From Methanocella arvoryzae MRE50 (lineage in GTDB: Archaea; Halobacteriota; Methanocellia; Methanocellales; Methanocellaceae), in NCBI RefSeq assembly GCF_000063445.1, contig NC_009464.1, forward strand, positions 2,852,001-2,916,000: 64,000 bases of DNA. The letters are read 5' to 3'. This document shows positions 8,902-17,728 of the stretch, piece after piece (positions within the stretch are counted from its first letter, which is position 1; the number at the start of each line of letters is the position of its first letter). The notes under the pieces are model-generated. The model had not been told where the DNA came from, made no database searches, and saw only the letters and a program-made list of their open reading frames with translations. The position numbers and the translations under genes were made by a program.

Positions 8902-9231
8902 TGAACGTTGTCGAATGCTGCGCTGTGCCTCACCTGGTTGTACAGGCTCTCCCGAGAAAGCAAGACGAACGCTGCGCTGTGCTAAACCACACAGATTCCA
9001 CGGATAACGATTGATTCCACAGATTTCTCTGCTGAATCCACAGATTACTACTCGATAGCACAGAAGGAATACGTAATATAATTCGATCATCTATAGCAAT
9101 AATAAGAGCACTTGATCAGAATATTTTTTAGTTATCTCTGCAATCCGTCGTCTTCAGTGCTATCCATTAGAAATCTGTGGAATCAGTTTCAATCTGTGGC
9201 ATCTGTGAGGAATAGCACAGCGCAGCGTTCG
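8902..9231. repeat. long inverted repeat, family B, copy 1
   Basis: Bounded by CGAACGCTGCGCTGTGC at 8966-8982 and its exact inverse at 9215-9231. Between them are repeated CACAGATTCCACGG/AATCCACAGATT-like units on the left and their inverse (ATCTGTGGAAT, ATCTGTGGCAT) on the right, around an AT-rich centre. A second, slightly altered copy of the end motif lies at 8902-8929. No coding sequence is supported in this spacer, 8826-9294. Confidence 0.85.
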
Positions 9232-9294
9232 ACTAGCTGTCTCCCACCAAGTAAGCAATAATGTGACTTAAAAAAGGATAACAGGGAGAGAAGA

Positions 9295-9996
9295 TCACTC
9301 TGTCTTCTCTTCCGCTGCCGGTGCTGCCGCGGGGGCGGGCTCCGGCTTCTTGAATGTCTCCTGGAATACGACCTCGGTGACGTCGAGATCGAACATCTGG
9401 GAGGCGATCATGCCCTTGGCCATGGTCCAGCGCTGGTTGTAGGCGTACTCCATGGGCACGTCGATGATGACCTTGCTGTCCTCTACCTTGTGCTCCAGTT
9501 CCTTGCCCGCAAACATCTTGATAATCGCCGCGATCTTTTCTTCCTTGTTCTCAATCAGGGACTCAATCGTATACTCGTAGACCAGAGTCTCGCCTGCGAG
9601 GGGTGCGTTGAAGTTGACCTTCGCCCTGCCGCCCGCGATGCTCTCGACGACACCCTGCCTGCCGCCTGCCGTGATCCTCATGCCGGGCCTGATGGGCTCC
9701 TTGAACTTCTTGACGGGGATCATCTCGTACTGGTCGATGCGCTTGATGCCGAAGCCCTTCTCAGGGGGTACAGTGACGCTGCCCTTATAGCCGACGTCCT
9801 TGCCGACGAGGTCCTCGTCCAGCCCGGCCACGACGTAGCCTTTGCCGACGATGATAGTTTCCGGGCCGTAGCTCGCCTGATCGTTGTACAGGCCGAACTC
9901 CTTGGCGACATTGGCATCGGTCGTGTCGAAAACGGTGCCGTTCTCGAGCTTACCGGTGAATGACAGCTTGATGAAATCTCCTTTCTGGATAGCCAT
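9295..9996 (-). CDS. FKBP-type peptidyl-prolyl cis-trans isomerase, second paralogue
   Basis: Same architecture as the FKBP at 8139-8825: FKBP core (GDFIKLSFTGKLENGTVFDTT), inserted IF domain, and a C-terminal extension, here ending in an Ala/Pro/Glu-rich tail (PAPAAAPAAEEKTE). ATG 9996 is chosen because GGTG lies just upstream and MAIQKGDF aligns with MAIKKGDF of the paralogue. Both genes point the same way and each is followed upstream by a family B hairpin repeat, so a duplicated unit is possible. The divergence between the two proteins shows that any duplication is old. Confidence 0.9.
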   Translation of the reverse strand: MAIQKGDFIKLSFTGKLENGTVFDTTDANVAKEFGLYNDQASYGPETIIVGKGYVVAGLDEDLVGKDVGYKGSVTVPPEKGFGIKRIDQYEMIPVKKFKEPIRPGMRITAGGRQGVVESIAGGRAKVNFNAPLAGETLVYEYTIESLIENKEEKIAAIIKMFAGKELEHKVEDSKVIIDVPMEYAYNQRWTMAKGMIASQMFDLDVTEVVFQETFKKPEPAPAAAPAAEEKTE

Positions 9997-10188
9997 AATT
10001 ATACACCTGTGAAATCTTGCTGTCATAATGACGCTTTACTTTGATAACTGTTACGGTAACCTTAGCGTGGGGATTGCGAGTCAAGAAAAGATTTGGACGC
10101 GATTGCGTGTCGCAAATGACATGCGAACAGATACAGGAACGCTGTGTTGTGACTGACTGGATCATGTATAGGCGTGCGTGAACGTACA

Positions 10189-10415
10189 CGAACGCTGCGC
10201 TGTGCAAAACCTCACAGATTTCACGGATTCTGACTCGATTTCACAGATAACGTGGATGCCACAGATATCTTTCGTCATATATCGGGCAAATGAGAATAGT
10301 AGTCCATAACTTGATTGATATCTGTGGAATAGATCGTCATCTGTGCAATCCATAGAACTCTGTGGATTCTGTTTCAATCCGTGGAATCTGTGAGGAATAG
10401 CGCAGCGCAGCGTTC
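10189..10415. repeat. long inverted repeat, family B, copy 2
   Basis: The left end CGAACGCTGCGCTGTGC (10189-10205) pairs with the right end at 10400-10415, which has one substitution. Inside are CACAGATTTCACGGATT and CCACAGATATC units facing their inverse (TCTGTGGATTCTG, CCGTGGAATCTGTG). It fills most of the 10027-10435 spacer, in which no gene is seen. Confidence 0.85.
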
Positions 10416-10435
10416 ATCTTGCTTTCTCGCCGAGC

Positions 10436-11062
10436 CTAAACAATTAGTTCACCGCGCTGAATTCTGGCCAGCACCTCGTCCCACCCATCGACGATCAGGT
10501 CTGCGAAGTCGAACCTGGCGGGCGGGTAGCTGGTGGTGATCGCGATGCTGTAGATGCCTTCCTGCTTGAAGATCCTGAGACTCCGGGGCGTGTCGTCGAT
10601 CGCCCATAATATCTCGTATTCCTTTTTCAGCGACTCGATCTCGGCGGCCTTGAAGTCGAAATCGAAGACATCCATAGATGGCTTGAAGATAGCAATGTCG
10701 CCTTCCTTGAATATTCCGTACTGCCGCATGAACTGTAGCGTGGCCTTGCTCTTATCCACAGGGCGGAGGAACCTGCCCGAGAGAAAAATGATCCTGGCGC
10801 CACTGCTCCGAACTGCTTCCAGGGTTTCGGCAGCGCATGGATATGGCTGGTCCATGAACATGAGCCTGGTCGAGAGAAAAGCGTCAAAATAGGAAGCCTG
10901 CTGGGCGCTGGTTAACAGTCGGGCGCAGTACAGGTCCTGCCGGACGTCGTCTTCGAGGACCGGCCTGCCAGCGACCTCTGCGCAGAGGGCTGCCCTTCTC
11001 TGATCGCAGGAGAGGGTTGTGTTATCGATGTCGACGATGACCGCCCGCGTCCGCTGTGCCAT
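10436..11062 (-). CDS. HAD superfamily hydrolase
   Basis: About 208 residues. The N-terminal motif DIDNTTL is the HAD nucleophile motif (DxDxT form) and is followed by a cap region. Motif II is probably FLSGRF, a lysine-containing segment (IAIFKPSMD) follows, and motif IV is probably the acidic WAIDDTPRSL. The substrate cannot be told; phosphatase activity on a small molecule is the family default. ATG 11062 is chosen over the longer frame from 11101 because the HAD motif then falls near the N-terminus as usual. Confidence 0.75.
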   Translation of the reverse strand: MAQRTRAVIVDIDNTTLSCDQRRAALCAEVAGRPVLEDDVRQDLYCARLLTSAQQASYFDAFLSTRLMFMDQPYPCAAETLEAVRSSGARIIFLSGRFLRPVDKSKATLQFMRQYGIFKEGDIAIFKPSMDVFDFDFKAAEIESLKKEYEILWAIDDTPRSLRIFKQEGIYSIAITTSYPPARFDFADLIVDGWDEVLARIQRGELIV

Positions 11063-11139
11063 AAATTTGTTGTACGCTCCCTGGCCATAAAAAACTAGCA
11101 CAGTAACGATTATATCGCTTGTCCGGCCACTATTCTCCG

Positions 11140-11670
11140 ATGATTGAGGTAGAGATCAAGGCCCCGGCAGGCCGGGCCGAATTAACCCGCAAGCTCAGCC
11201 AGCTCGGCGCTGTCTTCGAGAAAAAGGTCTGGCAGATCGACTCCTACTATAACGCTCCCCACCGGGATTTCAAAGACACCGACGAAGCCCTGAGGCTCCG
11301 GGAGCAGGGCAGCAGGATATACATGACATATAAGGGCAAAAAGCTCGACCCCCTGAGCAAGACCCGCAAAGAGGTTGAAGTCGAAGTCGGGGACCGGGAT
11401 AAAATGGAAGACATCCTCATCTCCCTCGGCTTTAAAAAAACCCTGGACGTCATCAAGGAGCGCCAGATCTACCACTACAAAGGCGCCGAGATCTGCCTCG
11501 ACCGGGTCGAAGAGCTCGGAGAATTCGTGGAAGTCGAGGCTATAGCCGAAAACCAGAAAGAGATCGGGGCAAAAAGAGACGAGGTCATCACGATCCTCCG
11601 GGAACTCGGAGTTAGAGGAGATCTCATCAGAGAGTCCTACCTTGAAATGCTGCTACAGAAACAACAGTAG
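11140..11670 (+). CDS. cyaB: CYTH domain protein (class IV adenylate cyclase / triphosphatase-like)
   Basis: About 176 residues beginning MIEVEIKA, the ExExK signature of CYTH enzymes that bind triphosphates and metal in a beta tunnel. Further basic/acidic strands are seen (LRLREQGSRIYMTYKGKK, KEVEVEVGD, FVEVEAIAE). Homologues are annotated CyaB and may make cAMP or hydrolyse thiamine or inorganic triphosphate. The archaeal role is not established. ATG 11140 places the motif at residue 2, as usual. A TTG at 11119 is open in the same frame. Confidence 0.8.
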   Translation: MIEVEIKAPAGRAELTRKLSQLGAVFEKKVWQIDSYYNAPHRDFKDTDEALRLREQGSRIYMTYKGKKLDPLSKTRKEVEVEVGDRDKMEDILISLGFKKTLDVIKERQIYHYKGAEICLDRVEELGEFVEVEAIAENQKEIGAKRDEVITILRELGVRGDLIRESYLEMLLQKQQ

Positions 11671-11694
11671 GTAATTTCCGCTTTTACCACAGAG

Positions 11695-11889
11695 GCTCAC
11701 AGAGATTGGTTACCACAGAGGCACAGAGACGCACAGAGGCTCACAGAGAAATTGGTTACCACAGAGGCACAGAGGTCCACAGAGATTTTTTAACATGCGG
11801 CCAATATACAATTATCTTTAAAATATTCTGTGTTTCTCTGTGCCTCTGTGGTGAACCGTTCTCTGTGTTTCTCTGTGCCTCTGTGGTGA
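11695..11889. repeat. long inverted repeat, family C (CACAGAGGCACAGAG units), copy 1
   Basis: The left half has repeated ACCACAGAGGCACAGAG/GCTCACAGAGA units. The right half has the inverse (CTCTGTGCCTCTGTGGTG) twice. They flank an AT-rich centre near 11790-11825. It lies between the CYTH gene and the convergent nitroreductase gene and would form a long imperfect hairpin. The open frame crossing it is low-complexity and not coding. Confidence 0.85.
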
Positions 11890-11924
11890 CTACTCTTCGC
11901 CTCTTGGCGGCTTAACGCCCGACC

Positions 11925-12440
11925 TTACCAGCGTTCATAGTGTACTATCTGGGCTCCGAGGCGCTCGGGCATGTCCGGCACTTCGTCGGGCACGCCTACT
12001 GGTATTATTGCGACAGGCCTGATACCACCTGGTAACTGTAATATTTCCGAAACTCTGCTTTCCTCGAAGGCGCCGACCCAGCAGGTGCCTAATCCGAGGT
12101 CTACCGCCTGGAGCATCATGTTCATGACCGAGGCGGCGGTATCCTGAACTACGTAGAGGTCGGCTCTGGGGCCGTATTTGCTCTTTGTCCGGGGGAGGTT
12201 GGTGCAGACGACGATGCAGACGGGAACATCTCTGACGAACCGCTGTTTCAGAGCCGCCTCGCTGAGCTTTTCTTTGGTGGCAGTGTCTCTCACTATGACA
12301 AACTCCCTGCCCTGCAGATTTCCGGCCGACGGCGCCAGCTGGCCTGCCTGGATTATCTTATCCACGTACTCCGTGGGTATGTCCTCTTTTTTATACCGTC
12401 TTATCGACCGACGGATGCCGATTGCTTCTGAGACTTCCAT
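11925..12440 (-). CDS. nitroreductase family protein
   Basis: FMN-dependent oxidoreductase of the nitroreductase fold, 171 residues. The start MEVSEAIGIRRSIRRYK carries the family RRSIRxY motif that binds FMN phosphate. LAPSAGNLQGREFVIV and the late GLGTCWVGAF segment are also characteristic. ATG 12440 is preceded by GGTG at a good distance. Physiological substrates in methanogens are unknown. It is divergent from the ACT/homoserine dehydrogenase pair. Confidence 0.88.
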   Translation of the reverse strand: MEVSEAIGIRRSIRRYKKEDIPTEYVDKIIQAGQLAPSAGNLQGREFVIVRDTATKEKLSEAALKQRFVRDVPVCIVVCTNLPRTKSKYGPRADLYVVQDTAASVMNMMLQAVDLGLGTCWVGAFEESRVSEILQLPGGIRPVAIIPVGVPDEVPDMPERLGAQIVHYERW

Positions 12441-12505
12441 TATTTCACCAATAACCTTATATTCGGCCGGGGAACTAATACTATCACACTTGCGATGGTG
12501 GACAG

Positions 12506-13006
12506 ATGAGAATTACGATGGATTTGGAGCTGAAGGACATCCCCGGTCAGCTCGTAAACGCGCTGGCGCCCATATCCGATTCGGGGGGCAACATCGTCAG
12601 CGTTGTGCATCACCACGAAAAGCGGACGCCCAGGGGCACGATTCCCATTCAGGTGACTTTTGACATCTCCGAGGGCCTGGAGGACCTGAAGTTCAAGCTG
12701 GAATCCCGGGACATCGCGATCATCCGGGTCGACGAGGCCAAACTGCTGGAGCATCGCACCGTCATTCTCGTGGGCCACATCATCCACTCGGACATCCGGG
12801 ACACCATCGACCAGATCGACCGGACTGGCTACGCTGAAGTTGTCGACCTGGCCATGAGCATGCCGGGCATCAACCTGAAATCTTCTGCCCGGATCGGCAT
12901 CAGTGCCGCGGGCAAGGCGGAAGTAAAGAGGGCTATGAATCTGCTCCGGACCATCGCCAGAGAAAAGGACTTGCTCGTCGTCGAGCCCATCGATACGGAG
13001 GCCTGA
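12506..13006 (+). CDS. ACT-domain protein linked to homoserine dehydrogenase
   Basis: 166 residues. The N-terminal MRITMDLELKDIPGQL is an ACT domain that typically binds an amino acid. The rest is a conserved region of unknown fold. It ends 5 nt before the homoserine dehydrogenase gene, an arrangement common in methanogens. This suggests it senses threonine or another end product and regulates that enzyme. That role is inference from position. GGTGG upstream supports ATG 12506. Confidence 0.82.
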   Translation: MRITMDLELKDIPGQLVNALAPISDSGGNIVSVVHHHEKRTPRGTIPIQVTFDISEGLEDLKFKLESRDIAIIRVDEAKLLEHRTVILVGHIIHSDIRDTIDQIDRTGYAEVVDLAMSMPGINLKSSARIGISAAGKAEVKRAMNLLRTIAREKDLLVVEPIDTEA

Positions 13007-13011
13007 GCATC

Positions 13012-14022
13012 ATGAAGACCTACAAAATCGCCCTCATCGGACTGGGCAGCGTAGGCCAGGGCGTCCTCCGGGTGCTGGCCGACAGCAAATGCCAGTACCC
13101 TGAAAAGAGCGCGGAATTCAAGCTCGTCGCCGTCACCGACTCCAAAGGCGCAGCCGTCGACATGAACGGGCTTGATCCAGCCGTAGTCCTGAAGCAAAAG
13201 CGGGACGGCACCCTCAAGCGAACGCCGATGACTGGCCTTGAGGTAGTCAAGACTGTCGACTACGACATCCTGATTGAGGTCACCCCGACTGACGCGAAGA
13301 CCGGCGAGCCGGGCCTGTCCTATATCACGGAAGCCCTGAGCCGGGGTAAACATGTAGTGACCTCCAATAAGGGTCCTGTAGCCAACAAGTACCGGATGCT
13401 CACAGAGCTGGCCAGGTCCAAATCCGTCCACTTCCTGTTCGAGGCAACCGTCGGCGGAGCCATGCCCGTCTTCAACTTAATGCGGGCCCCGCTGGCAGGA
13501 AACAAGATCAAGGGCGTCAAAGGCATCTTCAACGGCACCTGCAACTACATCCTCACCAGGATGATCGCAGAGGCGCTGCCTTATGACATGGTACTTTCCG
13601 AGGCCAAAGAGCTGGGATACGCAGAAGCCGACCCGACCTACGACGTCGAGGGCATCGACACCGCCTTGAAAATGGTCATCCTTGCCAACGCCATCTTCGG
13701 CATGGACGTCACCCTGGACGATGTCAGTATCCAGGGCATCTCCAGCGTCTCCCTGGAGGCTCTCAAGCTCGCCAGCGACGAGGGCTATGTAGTGAAGCTC
13801 ATCGGCGAAGTAAAGCCCAACGGCGACGAGCGCATCCTCAAAGTCAGCCCCAGGCTCGTGCCGAAAACGCATCCGCTCGCAGTGCAGGGCACCCTCAACG
13901 CGGCGCTCATCGAAACCGAGCTTGCAGGGGATATCTGCGTCATCGGTAAAGGCGCGGGATCAGTCGAGACGGCCAGCGCTATCTTAAGCGATCTGCTGTA
14001 CATCGCTTCAGTTGGAAAATAA
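13012..14022 (+). CDS. hom: homoserine dehydrogenase
   Basis: Reduces aspartate semialdehyde to homoserine with NAD(P)H on the way to threonine and methionine. The Rossmann motif is GLGSVGQG (residues 10-17). The family segments VTSNKGPVA, FEATVGGAMP and the substrate region FNGTCNYILTRM are present, followed by EAQ-like KELGYAEADPTYDVEG. Length, 336 residues, is that of the short form without its own C-terminal ACT domain. The ACT function seems to be supplied by the preceding gene. Threonine synthase for the same pathway is at 57491. Confidence 0.93.
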   Translation: MKTYKIALIGLGSVGQGVLRVLADSKCQYPEKSAEFKLVAVTDSKGAAVDMNGLDPAVVLKQKRDGTLKRTPMTGLEVVKTVDYDILIEVTPTDAKTGEPGLSYITEALSRGKHVVTSNKGPVANKYRMLTELARSKSVHFLFEATVGGAMPVFNLMRAPLAGNKIKGVKGIFNGTCNYILTRMIAEALPYDMVLSEAKELGYAEADPTYDVEGIDTALKMVILANAIFGMDVTLDDVSIQGISSVSLEALKLASDEGYVVKLIGEVKPNGDERILKVSPRLVPKTHPLAVQGTLNAALIETELAGDICVIGKGAGSVETASAILSDLLYIASVGK

Positions 14023-14059
14023 CATATAGATAGGCGGCGACAGGCCGCCTTGATTTTAA

Positions 14060-14125
14060 ATCGCAAAGGCACAAGGACGCAAAGACGCAAAGGTTTTCTC
14101 ATTATCTACTTGCGCCCTTGCGTTA
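14060..14125. repeat. short inverted repeat, family D (CGCAAAG units), copy 1
   Basis: The left side has TCGCAAAGGCACAAGGACGCAAAG units and the right side CTTGCGCCCTTGCG, the inverse. It is a smaller and less complete member of the family seen at 61845-61908. Confidence 0.6.
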
Positions 14126-14220
14126 TTCAGGCTGTCCCATATCTTATTCGTTATACAATAAGGAAATATGTATCCTTATTAGAGGGTCCATAGGATCTTA
14201 TCACCTATGTTCGCCCGCCA

Positions 14221-14244
14221 GGACGCCTGCAATTGCAGGCGTCC
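14221..14244. repeat. 24-bp perfect palindrome
   Basis: Twelve bases GGACGCCTGCAA are followed directly by their exact inverse. Outer CGCCCGC and GCGGGCG pair on either side. A family B end motif (CGATCGCTGCGCTGTGC) follows at 14264-14280 without its inverse partner. The 14023-14520 spacer otherwise holds family D repeats and the pdxT promoter. No gene is seen in it. Confidence 0.8.
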
Positions 14245-14520
14245 GATGCGGGCGATGTGATGACGATCGCTGCGCTGTGCCTGGACACAGATTGTATAGA
14301 TTAGACAGATTAGACAGATGCTCATCGAATCAGGCTGGTAATGTTCATTTGGGCATCGTATTATTTTAACAGGCAATCGCAATGAATTATGAGACCGCTT
14401 GCTATTCGTCTTTACGAACTAATACCGAGGCGTCTCGGCCCCGAGCATTTTTACGTTATTTTTATTTGCCGGCGTGGAAAAGTTTTAAAGCTCTCACGTA
14501 TCATATGCGGGCAGAAGATT

Positions 14521-15117
14521 ATGCGCATCGGTGTCATCGCTATTCAGGGCAATGTAGAGGAGCACGTGGAGGCTATGAAGCGTGCGCTCGGCGGTAAGGG
14601 TGAGGTAGTGACTATCAAGCACTCCGGTATCGTGCCGACGTGCGACGCTATTGTCATCCCCGGCGGGGAGAGCACCACGTTATGCAGGCTTGCCTGGCGG
14701 GAGGGAATAGCGCAGGAGATCATCGAAAAGGCCAGGCAGGGTATGCCGATCTGGGGTACCTGCGCCGGGCTTATCTTACTGGCCAGCCGCGGCGACGAGG
14801 AAGTGACAAAGACGAAGCAGCAGCTTTTCGGGCTGATGGACATTACTGTCAACCGCAACGCCTTCGGCAGGCAGATCGACTCCTTCGAGGCGCCTCTGGC
14901 GATAGCCGGCTTCGACGAGCCCTTCAACGCGGTCTTCATCCGGGCCCCGGCCATCGTCAGCGCTGGCCAGAATGTCAAAGTGCTGGCTAAATACGACGAT
15001 TTCATCGTGGCCGCGAGGCAGCAGAACCTGCTGGTGTCGGCCTTCCACCCGGAGCTGACAGATGACCTGAGGTTCCACTGGTACTTCCTCGAGATGGTGC
15101 CAGGCTGGAAAAATTAG
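14521..15117 (+). CDS. pdxT: pyridoxal 5'-phosphate synthase glutaminase subunit
   Basis: Releases ammonia from glutamine for PdxS, which builds PLP. About 198 residues. GGEST near residue 46 contacts glutamine. GTCAGLILLA holds the catalytic Cys, and FHPEL near the C-terminus holds the catalytic His and Glu. The start MRIGVIAIQGNVEEH is typical. The long frame upstream of 14521 is not coding: it includes a BRE/TATA-like GGAAAAGTTTTAAA near 14478-14492 that would start transcription just before this ATG. PdxS is not in the window. Confidence 0.93.
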   Translation: MRIGVIAIQGNVEEHVEAMKRALGGKGEVVTIKHSGIVPTCDAIVIPGGESTTLCRLAWREGIAQEIIEKARQGMPIWGTCAGLILLASRGDEEVTKTKQQLFGLMDITVNRNAFGRQIDSFEAPLAIAGFDEPFNAVFIRAPAIVSAGQNVKVLAKYDDFIVAARQQNLLVSAFHPELTDDLRFHWYFLEMVPGWKN

Positions 15118-15120
15118 TTT

Positions 15121-16071
15121 TTACTGGACTCCTATTCCAAGGATGTCCTTTTTACCGCGGTGAACGTCCCGGGCAATCTGGGCCAGCCCAACCGCTGCTG
15201 ACATTTTCCCGAGCACCTTAATATCCTTCTTTACCAGCCCGGAGATCCTCTCAAGTACTATGTCCATAGAGCCGACCGAGCCTGCAGTGAAGACCTTTGC
15301 GTCCGGCACCAGCAGCAAAAAGGAGGCGATCTCCATAGCAGCGAAAATTGCTATAGTGTCGAATGCCCAGAGGGCGTCAGGCTCGTTATGCTCAAGGGCC
15401 CCGATCAATACATCCAGCGACTTGAAGGGAATCGTCTTAGTCACTCCGGCCGTCGAAAAGGCATCGTTGGCAGTCATCAGCCCGGAATCGACGTCTCGTA
15501 TCGCCTGCAAGTCCAGCGGCCCGTGGTGCACGCCCGGGGCGAAGATACAGGCATCGATGGCGCCCAGCATTTTCAGGTCCCGGACGCCCATCGTCACCGT
15601 ATTGGAGCTGATGTCGGAGACGATAAAGTTCCTGTCACCCGAAATCAGGTGAGCGTTATAGGCGATGCCCAGCTTATCTGCGCTGGCGCCGTGGGAATAT
15701 GCCCTGAAACACGGGTGGCCGTAGTTTCCCCGGTGAATGCCCGGCACGATTACCGCAGGGATGCCTGACGCTTCAATCGCATCGTATACGTTGGTCCCGC
15801 CGCCGATGTGGACTCCGGCGCCCTCCCGGCTGATGATGCCCCTGTTCTGCACTTTTTTAATCGGGGTGATCTCCGAGATGCCGTCGCCCATGGAGTAGTT
15901 GACGGCAATGAGTTCTACGTCAGACTTTCTCACTCCCAGGCCCTGCAGCACTGTAGTTATGATCTGCTCGTGGGACATGTCCTTCGCATCTTTTCTGGAT
16001 ATCTCTACCCAGCGCCCCTCTGTATCTGCAAAACGGATGCCTGTAGTGCCGTGATCTACGCCGATGAACAC
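15121..16071 (-). CDS. methanogenesis marker protein 12 (UPF0285)
   Basis: 316 residues. The start MFIGVDHGTTGIRF is an ASKHA-type phosphate-binding loop. A Gly-rich GAGVHIGGGTNVYD and C-terminal FTAGSVGSMD segment complete an actin-like ATPase fold. The family is nearly confined to methanogens and is listed as methanogenesis marker 12; its biochemical role is unknown. It is convergent with pdxT, with only 3 nt between the stop codons. Confidence 0.87.
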   Translation of the reverse strand: MFIGVDHGTTGIRFADTEGRWVEISRKDAKDMSHEQIITTVLQGLGVRKSDVELIAVNYSMGDGISEITPIKKVQNRGIISREGAGVHIGGGTNVYDAIEASGIPAVIVPGIHRGNYGHPCFRAYSHGASADKLGIAYNAHLISGDRNFIVSDISSNTVTMGVRDLKMLGAIDACIFAPGVHHGPLDLQAIRDVDSGLMTANDAFSTAGVTKTIPFKSLDVLIGALEHNEPDALWAFDTIAIFAAMEIASFLLLVPDAKVFTAGSVGSMDIVLERISGLVKKDIKVLGKMSAAVGLAQIARDVHRGKKDILGIGVQ

Positions 16072-16200
16072 GATGGTGACCTTCTACTTGGTATAGCGCT
16101 TAAAAGTTAATAACGTTTGCCGGGAGACATAAAAATATTTTCCGGTAGTCCTTGATGATAATTCTCGAGAGTACCCATAACCATGGACACATAGACTATT

Positions 16201-16382
16201 TACCACAGAGGCACAGAGACGCACAGAGGTTCACAGAGTACTGGTTACCACGGAGGCACAGAGATTCACAGAGACATATTCAATTAGTGATTGAGTACGA
16301 TTTATCTATCCAAAAACTCTGTGCGTCTCTGTGCACTCTGTGTCTCTGTGGTGAACCGTTTCTCTGTGCGTCTCTGTGGTTA
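16201..16382. repeat. long inverted repeat, family C, copy 2
   Basis: Same CACAGAGGCACAGAG units as at 11695-11889, facing their inverse (CTCTGTGCGTCTCTGTG, CTCTGTGGTGAACCG). An AT-rich centre lies near 16275-16315. It lies upstream of the phosphoesterase gene. Confidence 0.85.
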
Positions 16383-16474
16383 GGACGAAGTGTCGAGTCG
16401 TCGTGGTTTGTCTTCCTTTTCCAAATAGCGAATTGGAGATTCTATACCTCCGCTCTCCTGCCGAGGAAAAGGAT

Positions 16475-17365
16475 ATGAACTTAGACGGGACAGTCTCTTC
16501 CAGCAGTTTTATGCCCGATCTTTTACCTTTACTGGACGCGCCCGCGCTGGTCGTGAAGAACGAGGAAACGTCGCTGGTCATCGCCGACGTGCACCTCGGC
16601 ATCGAGCACGACCTGTACTACAGCGGCATCAACATCCCCTCGCAGATAGCCAGGCGCATCGACCGGCTCAACGGCTACATCGGGGAAGCGCAGCCTGACC
16701 GGGTCGTGTTACTGGGCGATATCAAGCACAACGTGCCGCGCACTTCCTTCCAGGAGGAAGACGAGGTGCCGGCTTTCCTCGACGAGATCGCCCGCAAAGC
16801 GCTGGTCGAGATCATCCCGGGCAACCACGACGGCGGCATCGAGAAGCTCATCCCCCGCAACCCTGACATCACTCTTCACGACTCTAAAGGTGCCATCATC
16901 GACGGTGTCGCCTACTTCCACGGGCACACGTGGCCGGATAAAGATTTGCTCAAGTGCAGCCACTGGGTCATATCCCATAACCACCCTACGATCAAGCTCA
17001 CTGACGTTGTCGGTCACACTCTCACGAAGCAGGCCTGGATTCGGGCGAAGCTCGACAGAGATGTTGTCGCAGCCAATTACCGGGCAGACGAGTTCGAGTG
17101 GCATGATCCCGAGCTATTCATCGTACCGTCGTTCAATGAATTGTGCGGCGGCGTCGCGTTCAACGAGTCTTTCCACAGCGATCTTCTCGGGCCGCTGTTC
17201 ACATCGAAAGCGGTCCACCTCGAGGAATCCGAAGTATACCTGCTCGACGGCACCTTCATGGGCACCATCGAGGGGCTGCGGCAGTTCTCCAGGGATAAAT
17301 TCAGGACGCCCGGCCGCGAGCATAAGGGGAAGAAGAAGTACAGGCGGCGCAGGACCCGGCCATAG
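16475..17365 (+). CDS. archaeal SbcD-related metallophosphoesterase
   Basis: About 296 residues with the calcineurin-like metal motifs in order: ADVHLG, GDIKHN, GNHDGG and HGHTW. The family is a small archaeal phosphoesterase group related to the SbcD/Mre11 nucleases; the substrate is unknown. ATG 16475 has AGGAAAAGG close upstream. ATG 16511 (MPDLLPLL) is the next possibility. The C-terminus is very basic (KGKKKYRRRRTRP), which may indicate nucleic acid contact. Confidence 0.85.
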   Translation: MNLDGTVSSSSFMPDLLPLLDAPALVVKNEETSLVIADVHLGIEHDLYYSGINIPSQIARRIDRLNGYIGEAQPDRVVLLGDIKHNVPRTSFQEEDEVPAFLDEIARKALVEIIPGNHDGGIEKLIPRNPDITLHDSKGAIIDGVAYFHGHTWPDKDLLKCSHWVISHNHPTIKLTDVVGHTLTKQAWIRAKLDRDVVAANYRADEFEWHDPELFIVPSFNELCGGVAFNESFHSDLLGPLFTSKAVHLEESEVYLLDGTFMGTIEGLRQFSRDKFRTPGREHKGKKKYRRRRTRP

Positions 17366-17422
17366 CTTTCATCGAAAAGATATTATACCCTTCAAGCTAC
17401 CCACTGATACGTTGGTTCTCTT

Positions 17423-17728
17423 ATGGTAGGGTACTCTGAAATCGGCATTTTCGGCAGCCTGCTGCTGGCGTCGGCGTTCTTCCCGCAGGCTTACCGCCTG
17501 TTCAAAACGAAGAGCGCGAAGGATATATCGCTGTACTACCCGCTTATCCTGTTCACCGGCTCGCTCTGTCTCACGATCTATGGCTATGGAATTAACGATC
17601 TGATCGTCTTTATGTTGAACCTGTATGCCACGATATGTAATCTGTCTCTGGTACTTTTAAAGATCTATTATGATCGTTTCGGCGGAGTCGCGTCAGGGCA
17701 AGGCAAGGAAATGGGACTATCCGAATGA
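17423..17728 (+). CDS. SemiSWEET / PQ-loop membrane protein
   Basis: 101 residues with three predicted transmembrane helices. The PQ motif is in FFPQAYRLFKTKSAKDIS and a second helix pair follows (SLYYPLILFTGSLCLTIYG). SemiSWEETs dimerise to carry sugars, but PQ-loop relatives also move other solutes, so the substrate is open. The stop overlaps the end of the convergent dehydrogenase gene by 12 nt. Confidence 0.75.
   Translation: MVGYSEIGIFGSLLLASAFFPQAYRLFKTKSAKDISLYYPLILFTGSLCLTIYGYGINDLIVFMLNLYATICNLSLVLLKIYYDRFGGVASGQGKEMGLSE

Noticed and set aside
8902-10415. Insertion sequence between the FKBP genes
   Set aside because: No transposase frame of any size exists between the inverted ends. 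They are called repeats, with a non-autonomous origin only suggested.
11695-11915. CRISPR array
   Set aside because: The repeated CACAGAGGCACAGAG units look array-like, but unit length and spacing vary, the second half is inverted, there are no unique spacers and no cas genes in the window.
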